Positions 11,766 through 23,032 of a stretch of DNA of 64,000 nt are shown in pieces. The notes under the pieces are model-generated. The model was given only the letters and a program-made list of their open reading frames with translations. It did not search any database and was not told where the DNA came from. The translations under genes and the position numbers were made by a program. How positions within the stretch are numbered: the stretch's first letter is position 1; each line of letters begins with the position of its first letter. Source of the stretch: Pinus tabuliformis (Eukaryota; Streptophyta; Pinopsida; Pinales; Pinaceae); contig CM062813.1 in NCBI GenBank assembly GCA_031772625.1, forward strand, positions 692,302,420 to 692,366,419. The letters run 5' to 3'.

Positions 11766-12622
11766 TTATGGTTCTGGCTTGACTTTGAGTAAATCCTGAA
11801 GGGATTCTAGCTTCAACAATAATTTAACTATTGCAGAATACCAATCACAAGAAGCTAGACTTTCAGCCACTGACTGCTTTCTGTCTGGTTCAGCTGCTTC
11901 CTCTTCGTCATCTGCCTGACCATTTTCTGCAATTGTGCTCAGGAAATCAATATCTAATGATCTACAATTTTCTTCAGCCAATAACTTGGCAAGACCCTGA
12001 CCTTTGACTAGCTTGGTGAGCTTCAGTTCTATATTAAATTCTATCATCTTTGCAATCCATTTTGCCCTTCTTCCATCAGCATCAGGTTGTGTCAATACAT
12101 CTTTTATTGCAGCAAAGGGTACATATGCAATTATCTTGGAATGCAGAATGTAAACTCTGAAAGATTTCAAGGATTTGATAAGAGCATATGCATGTTTCTC
12201 AATAATATCATACCTCAATTCAACATCCCTTAAATTTTTGCTGAAAAATGCCACTGGATGTTCTGAACCTTCTTCATCTTCCTGCAATAAAACTGCTGCA
12301 ATGGTGTCCTCAGAGGAAAATGAGAATACATGGAACTCCTTGCTGTAATCTGGACTTATTAATGTGGGAGCTTCCATAATAGCTTTTTTAATAGACTCAA
12401 ATTATTTCCTTGTTGCATCAGTCCATCTTACCTCTGATCCTTTCTTTAACATGGAGGTAATATGCTTCACCAATTCTGCAAAATTTGGAATAAACCTCCT
12501 CACAAAATTAATTCTGCCCAAAAAGGATTGGATATATTTCTTTGATCTAGGTACAAACAAACTCTGTATTGCTTTTACTCTTTTTGGGTCAATTCAGACA
12601 CTTGCAACAGAAACAATATGTC
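11766..12622 (-). pseudogene. Gypsy reverse transcriptase end and native RNase H
   Basis: The minus strand from 12622 reads the RT connection region: LGHIVS, then IDPKRVKAIQSL, SFLGRINFVRRFIPNFAEL and VRWTDATRK, with a few stops. From 12377 it continues into the native gypsy RNase H, with VAFFSKNLRDVELRYDIIEK and SFRVYILHS. The final part is an acidic linker with no known motif. The sequence begins exactly at the duplicated CCAAC that borders the nested element. Its other half lies at 17187-19460. Confidence 0.85.
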
Positions 12623-12639
12623 CCAACTCTTATGCTCCT

Positions 12640-14336
12640 ATACCAATAGGTGTCATATTTCATGATTGACTTGATTAGCTCTGCAATATGTTCATACCTT
12701 TTCTTGTTGCAAAGGTGATCCATATTTTCAAAAAATCAAAAAATTTAAAAAATGTAAAGAGGTTATACCCTAAAAGAAAGATCAAAGGGTAAAAAAATAA
12801 ATGGTCAAAAGAAAAAATGAAAAGAAATGAACACCAAATAAAAAGACCAGAAAAGTGTGCAAGTCCAAATGCCACTACTATTTCATTTTTCTGTAAATAA
12901 AGCATCATGTACAACTTGTTGAACTTTTTACCACAATTGATGAATGGCCCAATAGCTTAATCTTGGCCAGTTCATGTTTGAATTTCCTATTTTAGAGATA
13001 GAGAATAAAAATTTGTCCAAACTGTTTAAACTTGGCAAATAAGTAGATAGGTAGAGAAGCTAAGGAGCTCAACTGTTTAATCTGAGCCCTTGGAAGAAAT
13101 AAGGGCAGACTTAGATAGGCTTGTCCTGGCGATGAACCACACTGGTTGGTTCGAAACGCGTCGACAAATGACATTCCATGTGATTTTTGCCGAAATCTTT
13201 CTCTAACTTAGATAGGCTTATCATGAAAAGAAAAGAAAATTGATGAGGGTTTGCCAGTCCAAGTGCACCCAAAGAAAAAGAAGAAAAAATGTTAGGTACA
13301 GTAGGCTGGGTAGGTAGTTTTCGTGTTGCAGAATGAGACTTGTGATAGGTTTTGTCTCTCAAGTTGTTCATCTTACTATTGTCACAAGTACCATGGCAGA
13401 TGTTTGGATACAGCTCAAGGAAGGCATGACTAACTCACCTCCATCCTTTCCCCAAATCATCTAATAATTTCCCAAAGGTATTAAGATCTACTGAAAATCC
13501 TTAAAAAGACACTCATTCCCTTTTTTCATCAGATGCCTAGGTAAAACCCCATTTTTACTTAGGGAAATGGCCTCATTTCTTGTATAAATCCCTATTTTTT
13601 CCCTTTTTTGCCTAAGTTTTGTAACATTATGCTTAGCACGCATTCACTTTCAAAAGTTTCATATTAACAAATTAGCATTTATTATATTAAAATCCCTTGT
13701 AAATAAACCCCTTCCCGTATTATGTATTTAGAATATAATCCTGAAAATGTTAAATATCCCACTCGGTTTAATTATAAACCATATCACTATGTAATTGGGG
13801 ATTAAAGGTTTATCCGAAACCTTGTAATAACCCTTCGTGCGCATAACCTCGAGATTTATTAACCTCTGGTTAATTAAATAACCAAACCCACAACCCCGTG
13901 AACCAATTGTAATAACCTCGATGCATTATAAAACTTTAATTTATTGTGTGTCGGTCCCACGCCTTAACCATCTACCACCTCCAATGAGCACCCACCGTTC
14001 GAACGATGCCCTCCCATCAGACGGCCGATATGCATTTCTCTAGCCCTCCATCCGCTGAACTTTACTGCCCGAGGGAATGGCAGTATCACCGCCCATACCA
14101 GGACATGCGTCACACGCCTGCGCTCCTCGCGGCCCCCCCGTCCGAAACCACTTAAGCCCATAAGCGGTGCGGGGTAAACTGCTTACCACCCCCCCGCTAA
14201 ACGACAAGATGTCCTGTCATGCTGACGTCATTCGCTCAATAAATGCCAAAAATACCCACCAAATCAAATTTCGTTAAAAAACAATGAAATATAATTTTCG
14301 CTGTAATTCTCTTTATTCACGCTCCCATGCAAAATA
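12640..14336. other. Left non-coding part of the nested element
   Basis: AT-rich to about 13900, then GC-richer at 13950-14220 with many CpG sites, which resembles LTR U3/R sequence. It carries the hammerhead-like insert at 13123-13205. No match to the right end of the element was seen by eye. Confidence 0.4.
13123..13205 (+). ncRNA. Hammerhead-ribozyme-like insert, copy 1
   Basis: The core reads CTGGCGA, then a hairpin GAACCA-loop-TGGTTC, then GAAAC GC GTC and GACAA. GACAA can pair with the preceding TTGTC as helix I. The layout matches a type I hammerhead with a minimal palindromic helix III (ACGCGT) and a GUC cleavage site. A6 of the core CUGANGA box is G here, and one extra U lies before helix II, so activity is doubtful. 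A perfect 14-bp direct repeat ACTTAGATAGGCTT borders it at 13109-13122 and 13206-13219, as expected for target-primed retroposition. After the motif comes a 35-base tail ending CTTTCTCTA. A second copy lies at 43713-43795. Confidence 0.6.
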
Positions 14337-15977
14337 ATGACTAGAGCCATTGTACCAGCTTTTCAACTACCACCTGGCCGAAGAGACCACATCAACGTGC
14401 TCTGCAATCCTTCATTCGACCTGCAGTTACTCAAATGGCCCCCTCAACTCAGCAAAGATTGATGTCTGCCTATGACATTAAAGAAGGCAAAATGTTAATG
14501 AGTTATTTTAAGCCAAAGGTACAACAACCCCAGTCGCTAGTAGATTACATCAGAACAAACTTGGAGGTCCTAGCCAAAGACATTCATCCACTGGACCAAA
14601 TTGAACTTCAAAAACAGACTGGGAAATGGTTTATTCCACACTAACTGGGAAAGCAATGTTGGCCCACCAGTTACAAAGTTCCTTAGACAACACAACGACT
14701 CAGTTGCATTGGGAGAAAGCTTCTTCTCTGGCCAAGGATAACAAAATCAAATCCTTAGAAGAAATCATCATGGAACTGGGACATGACCCCAAAGATACTA
14801 AAGGCATAAAGGCACTAATCAAGAAGAAGGAAGAGGACATTGCTGCCCTGAGGAAACAGCTGAAGCTACCTCCTTTAAGGCACCCTCAGACTGCAGAAAT
14901 CATAGAGTAGAAATCAGAGGAGGACATGATGGACCTGCTCATGAAACTCAATGAAATATTAATTGATACAGAGCAGGCACTCAAAAAAGCATTAAAAGAG
15001 AAGCAGGGAGAGTCGACCTCCCAGCCACCTAAGGTAATCCCTACAGTCACAATGGTAGTCCCCTCAACAATTGGATCAGCATTGGTCTCAAATGTCCCAA
15101 CAATCACAACAGAGGTAATTACAGGTAGAGAAACAACAACAACAACACCAAGCAGTAGTACTAATATGAGCACAGAAGAATTGATAAAGGCCATGGAAGA
15201 ATTGAGACTCCAAGTGTCAGAATTGAAACGAGTGAAAGAGCAATTGGCAAAAGTAGAAAAGAGTTATGATAAATCCAAAATAAGTGTGGCAGAGAAAATA
15301 AGAGAGGTTAAAGCATTAGAGAATAAAGTGAGAACATTAGAGAAGGATCTCACTATGGATAAGCCTCTGGCAGAAATCAAAGGAATTCTTTGGACCAACA
15401 TCAATCAATCCCTAAGTAATGTTTGGCCATCTATCCAAACTATTTATGAGCAGATTGAATTAGTGAATGCAACACATGGAGAAATTCAAAAATCAAGAGC
15501 TTTATTAGGACAAATGCCCGATCAAGCCAACCGACTCATACAATTTTTGAATAATAGAAATAGGGAACAACTGGAACAACTCGACATCCCAGACACGACA
15601 GGCACCATTTTGGAGTTCTAACCAAGAGAAATTTAATGCAGAATTTGGAAAGAAGATGCCAGGATATGCAAGTAGAAATTAATTCTTTCATGGAAAGGTT
15701 TACAATTTTGCAAGATAAAGGACTACCAAGTCTTTTAGGAAATAATGACTGGCTTATGAAACACACAGATTATGTACATAAGTTGAACAAATATGCTGTT
15801 GATCAAGTTAGTTCATCAACAAGTGCTTCAGGAGTAAAAACACTCCCCACAGGCCAAATCCTCTATGATAACTTAGAGAACTTATTCTTTATTGAGCATG
15901 AGGTAAAACATCTGTTTCAGCTCCAGTCTATTTTTTTCAGATATACAGAAGCTGATGAAACCCTGAGGAAACTTTAG
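14337..15977 (+). pseudogene. Unrecognised coiled-coil ORF chain of the nested element
   Basis: One reading passes through several frames: a possible start at 14337 (MTRAIVPAF), then 14435-14644, 14626-14910, 14926-15621 and 15636-15977. A stop or frameshift separates each piece. The joined product would be about 530 residues. It is rich in K, E and L heptads (for example RVKEQLAKVEKSYDKSK near 15229) with a Thr/Ser-rich linker near 15040-15170. I see no CCHC knuckle, protease, RT or transposase motif. It could be a highly diverged gag-like protein, but that is a guess. Confidence 0.5.
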
Positions 15978-17181
15978 AAGCATAAATTGCCAGAGCAACA
16001 ATGGTGGGAAGACATGTTGGGGATTTTGTAAATTTCTCTTAAGTAAAACATAGATTTTGGGCTATTTTTCCGTGATAAGATGAACAAAGATAAATGAGGC
16101 TCAAGCTGGTCAAAGCGTATCTAATCAGTGTCAAAGAATGTCTGACAAAGACGGAGTAGCCAACACTGAATATCAATGGAAGACAGTTGTAAACCGATTC
16201 ACAGAGCCTACATCCAGCACATCCGACAAAGATAGAGCAGCCAATATAGCATCAATTTATCTTTTCCCTATTTTCGAGTCTGTTTGTCTCTATCTTTGTA
16301 AAAAAGGGATTAGTCATCACTAGATATTATCCCCATCAGATATTTTGTATAAATACCCCCCCAAAAGAAGTATTTGGGGTTGGTGGGTATTCATAGATTT
16401 TGGTTGTAATACTGAAGCTTTTGGAATAAAAAGTTGTTGGAACCATCTACTGTCTAGCTATTGGATGAGGAATTGATGCAGAAGACTTGTCACAGAATTA
16501 TTGAACCAAACTCCGAATCAATAAGTCCCCTTTATCTCATGTTTTATAGTTTTCTTGTTTGCTATATCATTTGTGTTTCATAATCTGAATGGTAAAGAAA
16601 AGAATTAATTTAGAATTTTCTTAAACTGCACTCTGTCTTCAATATTTATTATTCTCTGTGTTTTCTTCAGAGTTAATATGGGCAGTGAATTCTTAATTGC
16701 TCCTGCTTCTTGATTCTTGCATATTGACTATTTGCTAAGGAATTCTTAATTGCTCCTTACCAGTAATAATCTATTTTCTCTCTTTCAATATGTTGAAGGA
16801 TTCTTAATTTCCCTTCATCCATTGAGTCCATTCCATCTAATTCCAGTCTATATTCGTTCCATGTTTAACTACCTTGCTCTGTGATACCATCCTCTGTTAA
16901 GAAACCAAATCCAGAAAGCCATCCTCTTTGACTCCATCATGCCCAATGGACTGAAATATTCAGTTTGCCTCACTATTCTATTGAACCTCACCATCCAAAC
17001 CCAAAACAAAACCCTTGAACTTCATAACTAGCCTAACACATTTCAAAACAAAGCTAAATCATAAAGAGAGAGCCCTCTCTAGATGCAGATTGGCTAGAAT
17101 ATGTATCTAAAAGATTGGTCTGTGGTTACCTCGACCGTATTCCCTTTCTTACAACTTTGGGGAACAACCTGAGTGATAACA
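15978..17181. other. Right non-coding part of the nested element
   Basis: It holds TGTATAAATACC at about 16346 and GGAATAAAAAGTTG at about 16421, a plausible promoter and polyadenylation pair. It also has a short internal repeat of ATTCTTAATTGCTCC near 16690 and 16742. No coding sequence was seen. Confidence 0.4.
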
Positions 17182-17186
17182 CCAAC

Positions 17187-19460
17187 AGCTTGCTTCTTCT
17201 AAATCAAATCGTGATTTTTTAGGATTGACTGAAATCCCAAACCTTTTGCACTTCAAGAACACTTTTTTCAAATGCTACAAATGATTTTGATGGCTGTTGG
17301 AGTATACTATTATGTCATCAAGGTAGATGAGGACAAATTTATCCTTCTCTCCTACAATTGTTATGTCCATAGCTCTCTGAAAGGTTGCTCTAGCATTCAT
17401 CAATCCAAAAGGCATCTTGGCATACATAAAAGTGCCCCAAGGAGTGGTGAATGCAGTCTTTTCTTGATCATCTAGGTGCACAGCAATCTGATTAAAGCTG
17501 AAAAACCATCCAAGAAAGACATTACTTTGGCTCTTGAGACCTTTTGCAACAAATGTTCCATCTTGGGCAGAGGATAGTTGTCTTTCTTGGAGCATTTGTT
17601 TAAATTTCTGAAATCAACACATAGTCTGATTTCCCCATTTTTCTTCCTCGCTACCACCAAATTGGCTACCCATTTTGAATATCTAAGAGGAACTATAATC
17701 TTGGCAGCCAACAATTTTTTAATTTCTTTTTCAATTAGAGGAAGAAGCATAGGATTTATTAGTCTCAGCTTCTGTTTGAATGGAATGGTGTCTTTTTCTA
17801 AAGGGATTTTATGCTGAATTATCTTTTTATCATAAGTTTTCAGGCCACTATACTCCCAGGCAAACACATCAGCAAATTGCTTCATTAATTTGCAGTATTC
17901 AGCACTTTGATCCATCGACAAATGAGTGGACAAATTTACATATCTAGGCTGACCTGGACTTCCTATATCATGCTTACAAACTGTAGATTGGTCTTCTTTC
18001 TGGGCAGCCTTGTAAGGCACATCATTTTGATCGAACAGTCTTTCAAGAGGAATTAAACCCTTAGGAATATGATTGCTGGGAAGCTGGACAATGCTATTTT
18101 TACCAATTTTATTTCTAAGTTGGGACTGGGGGTTTTCTTCCAAGGCATCATTCTCTCGGTCAGTTTGCATTTCGGAAAATTCATTAATGACTTGTAGAAA
18201 CCTATTTAACTCATCATCATCTTGAAAAAATTTCCAATGGTGGACATTATCAATCAAGGATGGTCTGTATTTCATTTGGACTTCATACACTAGTCTGGGA
18301 GGCATGGGAGGAATAAATAGACTAGCAGACACAGCAAGGGAATCAGCAAGCTGATTTTGGGCTCTAGGAATGTATGAAATACAGAAATAATCAAAAGAAT
18401 CTCTGATTCTCCATACCTCATCTCTGTATGCTTTCAGCCTTAGGTGCTTTGCTTGAAATGTTTTATTTACTTGCTGAATGATCAAATCAGCATCCCCAAA
18501 TACCTTCAGATTCTTGATTCCTCTGTCTTTCGCTTCATTAAGGCCCAATATCAGAGCCTCATACTCTGCTATGTTATTAGTGACTTGAAAAACCAGCTTA
18601 AAAGACAATTGAATGCTTTCTTGTTCTTGAGATATCAACGCCACCCCTGCTCCTACAGTCTCCCTGGAACATCCTCCATCAAAGAACATTTCCCAAACCT
18701 GACTTTCTTGCTCTTCTTCGGCCTGAACTATTGGTTTCCTGAGCTGCATTGAGGCCTTCTGAGATTCTTCTATTTGGAGGATACATGCTCCAAAATCAGT
18801 GTCCACTGCATATATGGGATGATTAGTAGGATTCTTCTCATCACTGATGATATATGCCAACAGTGCTTCTCTGTACAATTTCCTGCTTTCTCCTCCAAAC
18901 AATGGGACAGTGGCATAAGATATATCATTCTGTAACGTCCCACCTAGTCTCTTAATCCACACCCTGGACAACAACATGCCAAACTTAGGAGGGACATCTC
19001 CTACCACAATATCCATCATCATACTCTTCATGGGCAGCTGAGTTAAGGTAATGGCCAGGTCTTTGATTAATCCCAGGCATTTCACTTTCCTTGAATCAAA
19101 AGAGAATAAATCATGATAGGGTTTGGTGATATCAAGGCCCAACTCTTCCATGACAGCTTTAGGCATCAAATTGTGGCTGGCCCCTGTGTCTAGTAGGCAA
19201 TTGTGGAGGATTTTGTCATGAATGGTCAATAAGAAATAAAAAGATGGAGAATTATTATCAGCAGGTTCAATCATGGGACTAAGCACAATGGCAGGCTTGT
19301 CATCTTGCAAATTGACAGAGTCAGTGGAAGTTTGTGTGGTTTCTAGCTCAAGGGCATCCAGGATAGGCTTTCTAAATACTTCACTCTTTACCAACTCTAC
19401 CAGAGGCACAAATATTTTTAATTTCTGAACTTCTGACTCAAAGCTAAAAGAAGAAGACAA
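17187..19460 (-). pseudogene. Gypsy protease, extra RNase H and reverse transcriptase (5' part of pol)
   Basis: Reading starts in the 662-codon ORF at 19460. The aspartic protease motif LLDTGASHNLM has D91. An RNase H domain lies near residues 256-385, with FFDGG (D261), NNIAEYEA (E299) and FGDADLII (D323). RT begins near residue 540, with ARKKNGEIRLCVDFRNLN and SFLDGF. A frameshift near 17480-17500 moves the reading to 17275-17595, where FGLMNARATFQRAM and the catalytic YLDD box are clear. RT then runs to LLG at the nested element. The RNase H before RT is additional to the native one at 11766-12377. It resembles the plant-type second RNase H of Tat-lineage elements. Confidence 0.9.
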
Positions 19461-20055
19461 CTTATCAGAACCTCTTACCTCTTGAACTAGTGCTTTGAGG
19501 ATGACTGGATCAGCTGCTAGTCTTCTATGCCTGATATTCTGTGATTCTGTTTGGACGGCAGCTCTTTGGGTAGAATTCTCTTTGACATTTTTTGCATTCG
19601 ACCTCAGGTTATATCTCTGCTATTGTTCAGTTTGTAGGACAGCTTCTCTATCCCATTCTTGACTGTCTTGTTCTGGAAGTAATGATTCTTCATAAGCAGC
19701 CAAAGTAAAAAAATGTAGCGCTGCCTTTATCTTCCATGCAGTGAATTTCATCCTCATCTTAAAATTGTTCCTCCTCCATGACTATATTCTGGAAAGGGGC
19801 TTTCACTTTCTGATCTTCTTTTGATTCTTAACCCCTCTGCATAATTTGTAACTGTTCATTTTCTCTTCTGAATGGATTTGGATTTCTTGGAGCAAATATG
19901 TTCTGCTGCCTTGTTTTTCCTGAATTCTGCTCAACCTTCAGCTTAGAAATTTCAGCAGACAATGACTCTATCATCTTGGTCATTTTGTCCAATTTAGGCT
20001 GTGAAGATGAAGCAGAAGAAGTAGAAGCCTGACCTCTCTGCCTCCTTCTTTCATC
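19461..20055 (-). pseudogene. Gag C-terminal and gag-pol linker, decayed
   Basis: The gag reading continues past the stop at 20056 with MTKMIESLSAEISKLK and FAPRNPNPFRRENEQ. It then meets several stops before the protease ORF. No intact CCHC zinc knuckle is visible. The short coiled-coil-like stretch is the only feature. Confidence 0.6.
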
Positions 20056-20802
20056 TTAACTTTTGAGCTTTTCTGCAGCCATAATATTGGATTCCACCTC
20101 TAGTGCTGCATCCTGCATATCAGCTAGAGTGGCACATCTCCTTTCTCTCAACAACAGGCAGAAATTAGAGTCAAAGTGATTGGCATAAGTGAGCTTGGCA
20201 GAAGTGGGGGTAGGCTTTACCTCAGCTAGTATCTTACTATACATATGGTTGAATCTTTTATTGAAATCAAGCAATGATTCACCATTTTCTCTCTTCAGAT
20301 TACCAAACTTAGTATGATAATACAACAAGTCCTTTTTATCTCCCCAGTGCTTAAAAAACGCATCATCTAATGCTTCAATATCAGTTATAGATCTCTTGGG
20401 TAATTCTCTAAACCACTTCCTGGCCTCTCCATCAAGGCTCTGAACAAAAACTCTCATCCACACATCATTTTCACTTATATCTAAGTTATCAGCATAACTG
20501 TAAAAAGCTTCAAGGTGTTCTTCTGCTATTACTCCCTCTGATCCATTAAACTTGGGCATATATTTATGATAGTCTCCCATAGGCATAGGATTCAATGGAA
20601 CAGGAAAAGCCAAAGGTCCATATCTAGCAGCAACAATTCTTTCTATCTTCGTGGGTACTTGCTGGCCTGCCATAATTGGGATATGTGGAAGGATACTAGC
20701 AGATTGAATGGTAGGAAGTAACGTGATGGATGGCAGAGACAAAGGAATGTTATGGGCTGTATGGGAAGCTTTCTTTGGACTGAGATTCAAAGGGGAACAC
20801 AC
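20056..20802 (-). CDS. Gypsy gag (capsid) protein, truncated by a stop
   Basis: Structural protein that would package the element RNA. The likely start is the ATG at 20673 (MAGQQVPTKIERIVAARYG); an in-frame ATG at 20802 lies further upstream. The capsid homology block is recognisable: FNGSEGVIAEEHLEAFYSYA, WMRVFVQSLDGEARKWFREL, FKHWGDKKDL and LKRENGESLLDFNKRFNHMY. This is the retrotrans_gag fold, where W, F and L positions and the YxxxFxxL-like block are typical. A stop at 20056 cuts it before the nucleocapsid part. Confidence 0.88.
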   Translation of the reverse strand: MCSPLNLSPKKASHTAHNIPLSLPSITLLPTIQSASILPHIPIMAGQQVPTKIERIVAARYGPLAFPVPLNPMPMGDYHKYMPKFNGSEGVIAEEHLEAFYSYADNLDISENDVWMRVFVQSLDGEARKWFRELPKRSITDIEALDDAFFKHWGDKKDLLYYHTKFGNLKRENGESLLDFNKRFNHMYSKILAEVKPTPTSAKLTYANHFDSNFCLLLRERRCATLADMQDAALEVESNIMAAEKLKS

Positions 20803-21224
20803 TGAACAAGGGGCTGAATTAATCTCTGAAGGAATTTCCTTATTAACAGTGCTGGGCTCTAAATCTTCAAACTATATATCTTCAGCTACAACTTTATCTT
20901 TCAAAGATGCATGAGATTTCTTATGCTTACCTGATCCTGATGCCTCTTTTTGTGATGTTTTCTTCGATTTGATAGTCCTCTCAGGGTCAGGCACTGGTTC
21001 AGCTGGTGATTTCTGAGGATTTCTTCGAGTATGTCTCACAAACTGAGCCAGAAATTCAATGTGGAGTCGCCAAAGGTTGGTATTCCTCCAATGGAGTTTC
21101 CAAATAGATGATTACAACCAAATTATGTGCCCAGACCTTGTCTATCATCAAAATCTGGAACTGTGTCGTTCTCCCAGGGAAGCTGAGCTTCAATTCTCCT
21201 CTCCCCGACAACGACGCCAATTAA
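20803..21224 (-). other. Gypsy 5' untranslated leader
   Basis: Sequence between the primer-binding site and gag. Short ORFs on both strands show no motifs. Confidence 0.6.
21202..21219 (-). promoter_or_regulatory. Primer-binding site, tRNA-Asp type
   Basis: Five bases from the 5' LTR the minus strand reads TGGCGTCGTTGTCGGGGA. This matches the complement of plant tRNA-Asp 3' ends (TGGCGCCGTTGCCGGGGA, from memory) except for two C-to-T changes, which fit methylation-driven decay. Confidence 0.8.
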
Positions 21225-23032
21225 TGTTATCACCCCAAGAAACTCTCCTAGGTTGTATATCAGAGATGCTCAGGAACATTACAAACTCAACAAAAATGTT
21301 GGAAAATGGTGGATGAATGGAAGGAATGATGCATATTCAAGCCAGATAACCACTTCTACTATGCTTAACCCAGACAAGGGTGAACACCCCCAGACTACAA
21401 GGCTTTAGACCACCAATTACTCACAGTTTGAGGAACAGGTGAAGATGGAGAATACTGATCATACCAGCAAATGCACAGGACCCTGTGATGGCCAACTGCA
21501 ACCAGTAAGGAGGTCTGCAAATCTATTTCCTAATGCACAGAAAGGATGACAGCTCTCTGGCATTAAAATAACAGAAACCTGCATACACATTCAATGATAC
21601 AAGATAGATTCTAACACAGAGGTGGGATGACAGCCCCTCTAATGCTAAACATCAAGAGCACATGAAAAATGCATAAGAGGCACAACCTGGAACAAAGAAG
21701 AAAAAGTGGAAAGTGAGCAATTAACAGCAAAAGAAGCTTGCATTAGCTGAAAATGAAGACCAGAAGCTGCAAGTATCACAGTAGTTGCAGTCTCCAGAAG
21801 TTGAACTTTACATCAGGAATAACATTCATCAACCTTCATTACATCTTATTTTTTGGTATATATGGAGTTTGTTTACAAGATTTCTCTGCTCCCCTATGCG
21901 TGGAGGGGTCATAATGGACCACCAACCACATTTACAATCAGATATGGGTTTCTGCTACAAACTATGTGTTTTAATGAACAAAATCGGCCTTTTCTGGTGC
22001 TCTGCAGTCCTCCTCTAAACAGGTGGCATATAATATGGAACATGCTCCTTCACTGATAAATGCTTGAACTCATCGAGGGTGTCCTTCTTGTCCTTCAGCC
22101 ATTCTGTCTTCTAAATGCAGTTGCTGAGGATTTATTACGCTGGGAGCTGAAACACTGGCCGCCTTCGTTTCTCAGGAGCACAAAGCAGGCTATGGGCGGA
22201 GGCAGAATAGTGGAGGCAGACTGAGCGAAGGGATGAAGCCCAACTGTCGGATCACACAAATTAACGGCGAAGATCGTTTAACGAGGGGTATCAGGAGGTA
22301 GCACGGACGGGCAAATGTGGGCCGTCGGATCGCGATCAGGCAGATCCAACGGCTATCGGGTGGCGGAGATGAGCAAAGGTTATTGAGCGGGGGGCCGTAC
22401 AGGAAGGACGGTAAGCGGTTTCCCCTCACTGCTTCGGGATGGCAGGCGATTTTCGTATGTGGGGGCACGACGCAATAGAACCGCGACGCGTGGCAGGTAG
22501 GTCCGGCGGGAAACCGCTTTCCCCGCTGACTAACAGACGTGCAAGTTACGAGCAGGGGCTGCATATGTCGTTGGATTGCGGCAACGAACAATTGGACCAC
22601 CAAGGTAATAAACACGCGCTACTTTAAAACTGATGTGACGGGGACAAAGCACGGCTAGATGAATATGGTCGTGTGGGTTATATAACGTTTAAACTTAGAG
22701 AACCTGGGCACTAAGGAAAACAACTTTTACGCTAAATTCAGGTGTAAAACAAGGGTAATGGGGTTTTGTAGTGTTTAAACAAAAACGCCCAGGAGCCGGG
22801 GAAAAAGTGTTTATGCGGGGTTTTGGGAGAAAAACAGGGATAAAGGGGTTTAAAGGAGAGTAAGGAGGATTTAAGGGGAAGGAGGAAACGGAGGTGTGGG
22901 GAGTTATGAGAACATGAGCAGAGTAAAGGGAAAAGAGGCGGGCTGGCCACTGCAACTCCTATTTTATCATAGGAAACCCGATCAAGCATGAATTTTGACC
23001 TTTAAATATCGAGATCAATAGCAAAGCTAATA
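21225..23032 (-). repeat. 5' LTR of the gypsy element
   Basis: 1808 bp, starting TGTTATCACCCCAAG and ending GCTAATA. The last CA has mutated to TA, but the flanking GGCCC fixes the border. It aligns throughout with 8605-10413. Confidence 0.95.

Larger units (their letters stand above)
12628..17181 (+). mobile_element. Nested 4.55-kb element inside the gypsy reverse transcriptase
   Basis: A CCAAC direct repeat flanks this block (12623-12627 and 17182-17186). Removing the block and one repeat reconnects the RT reading through LLGHIVS, so the borders are well supported. It starts TCTTATGCTCC and ends CTGAGTGATAACA. A 5-bp duplication and a near TG...CA terminus suggest an LTR element, but I could not find long terminal repeats. 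It contains a plus-strand coiled-coil ORF chain (14337-15977) with no transposase or RT. TATAAATACC at about 16348 and GGAATAAAAAG at about 16421 look like a promoter and a poly(A) signal near the right end. It appears to be an unclassified non-autonomous element. Confidence 0.75.
8605..23032 (-). mobile_element. Ty3/gypsy LTR retrotransposon inserted in plastid-derived psbC
   Basis: A 14.4-kb element in minus orientation: two 1.8-kb LTRs, 5-bp duplication GGCCC, a tRNA-Asp-type primer site, and gag, protease, an extra RNase H, reverse transcriptase, RNase H and integrase in that order. Integrase after RNase H marks Ty3/gypsy. The extra RNase H and tRNA-Asp primer point to the Tat/Athila branch. 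A 4.55-kb element splits the reverse transcriptase. Without it the element is about 9.9 kb. Several stops and frameshifts make it non-autonomous now. The LTRs differ visibly (about five differences in the first 160 bases), so it is not recent. Confidence 0.95.

Noticed and set aside
17272-18752. Plus-strand ORFs across the gypsy pol region
   Set aside because: They are shadows of the minus-strand protease, RNase H and RT coding sequence.
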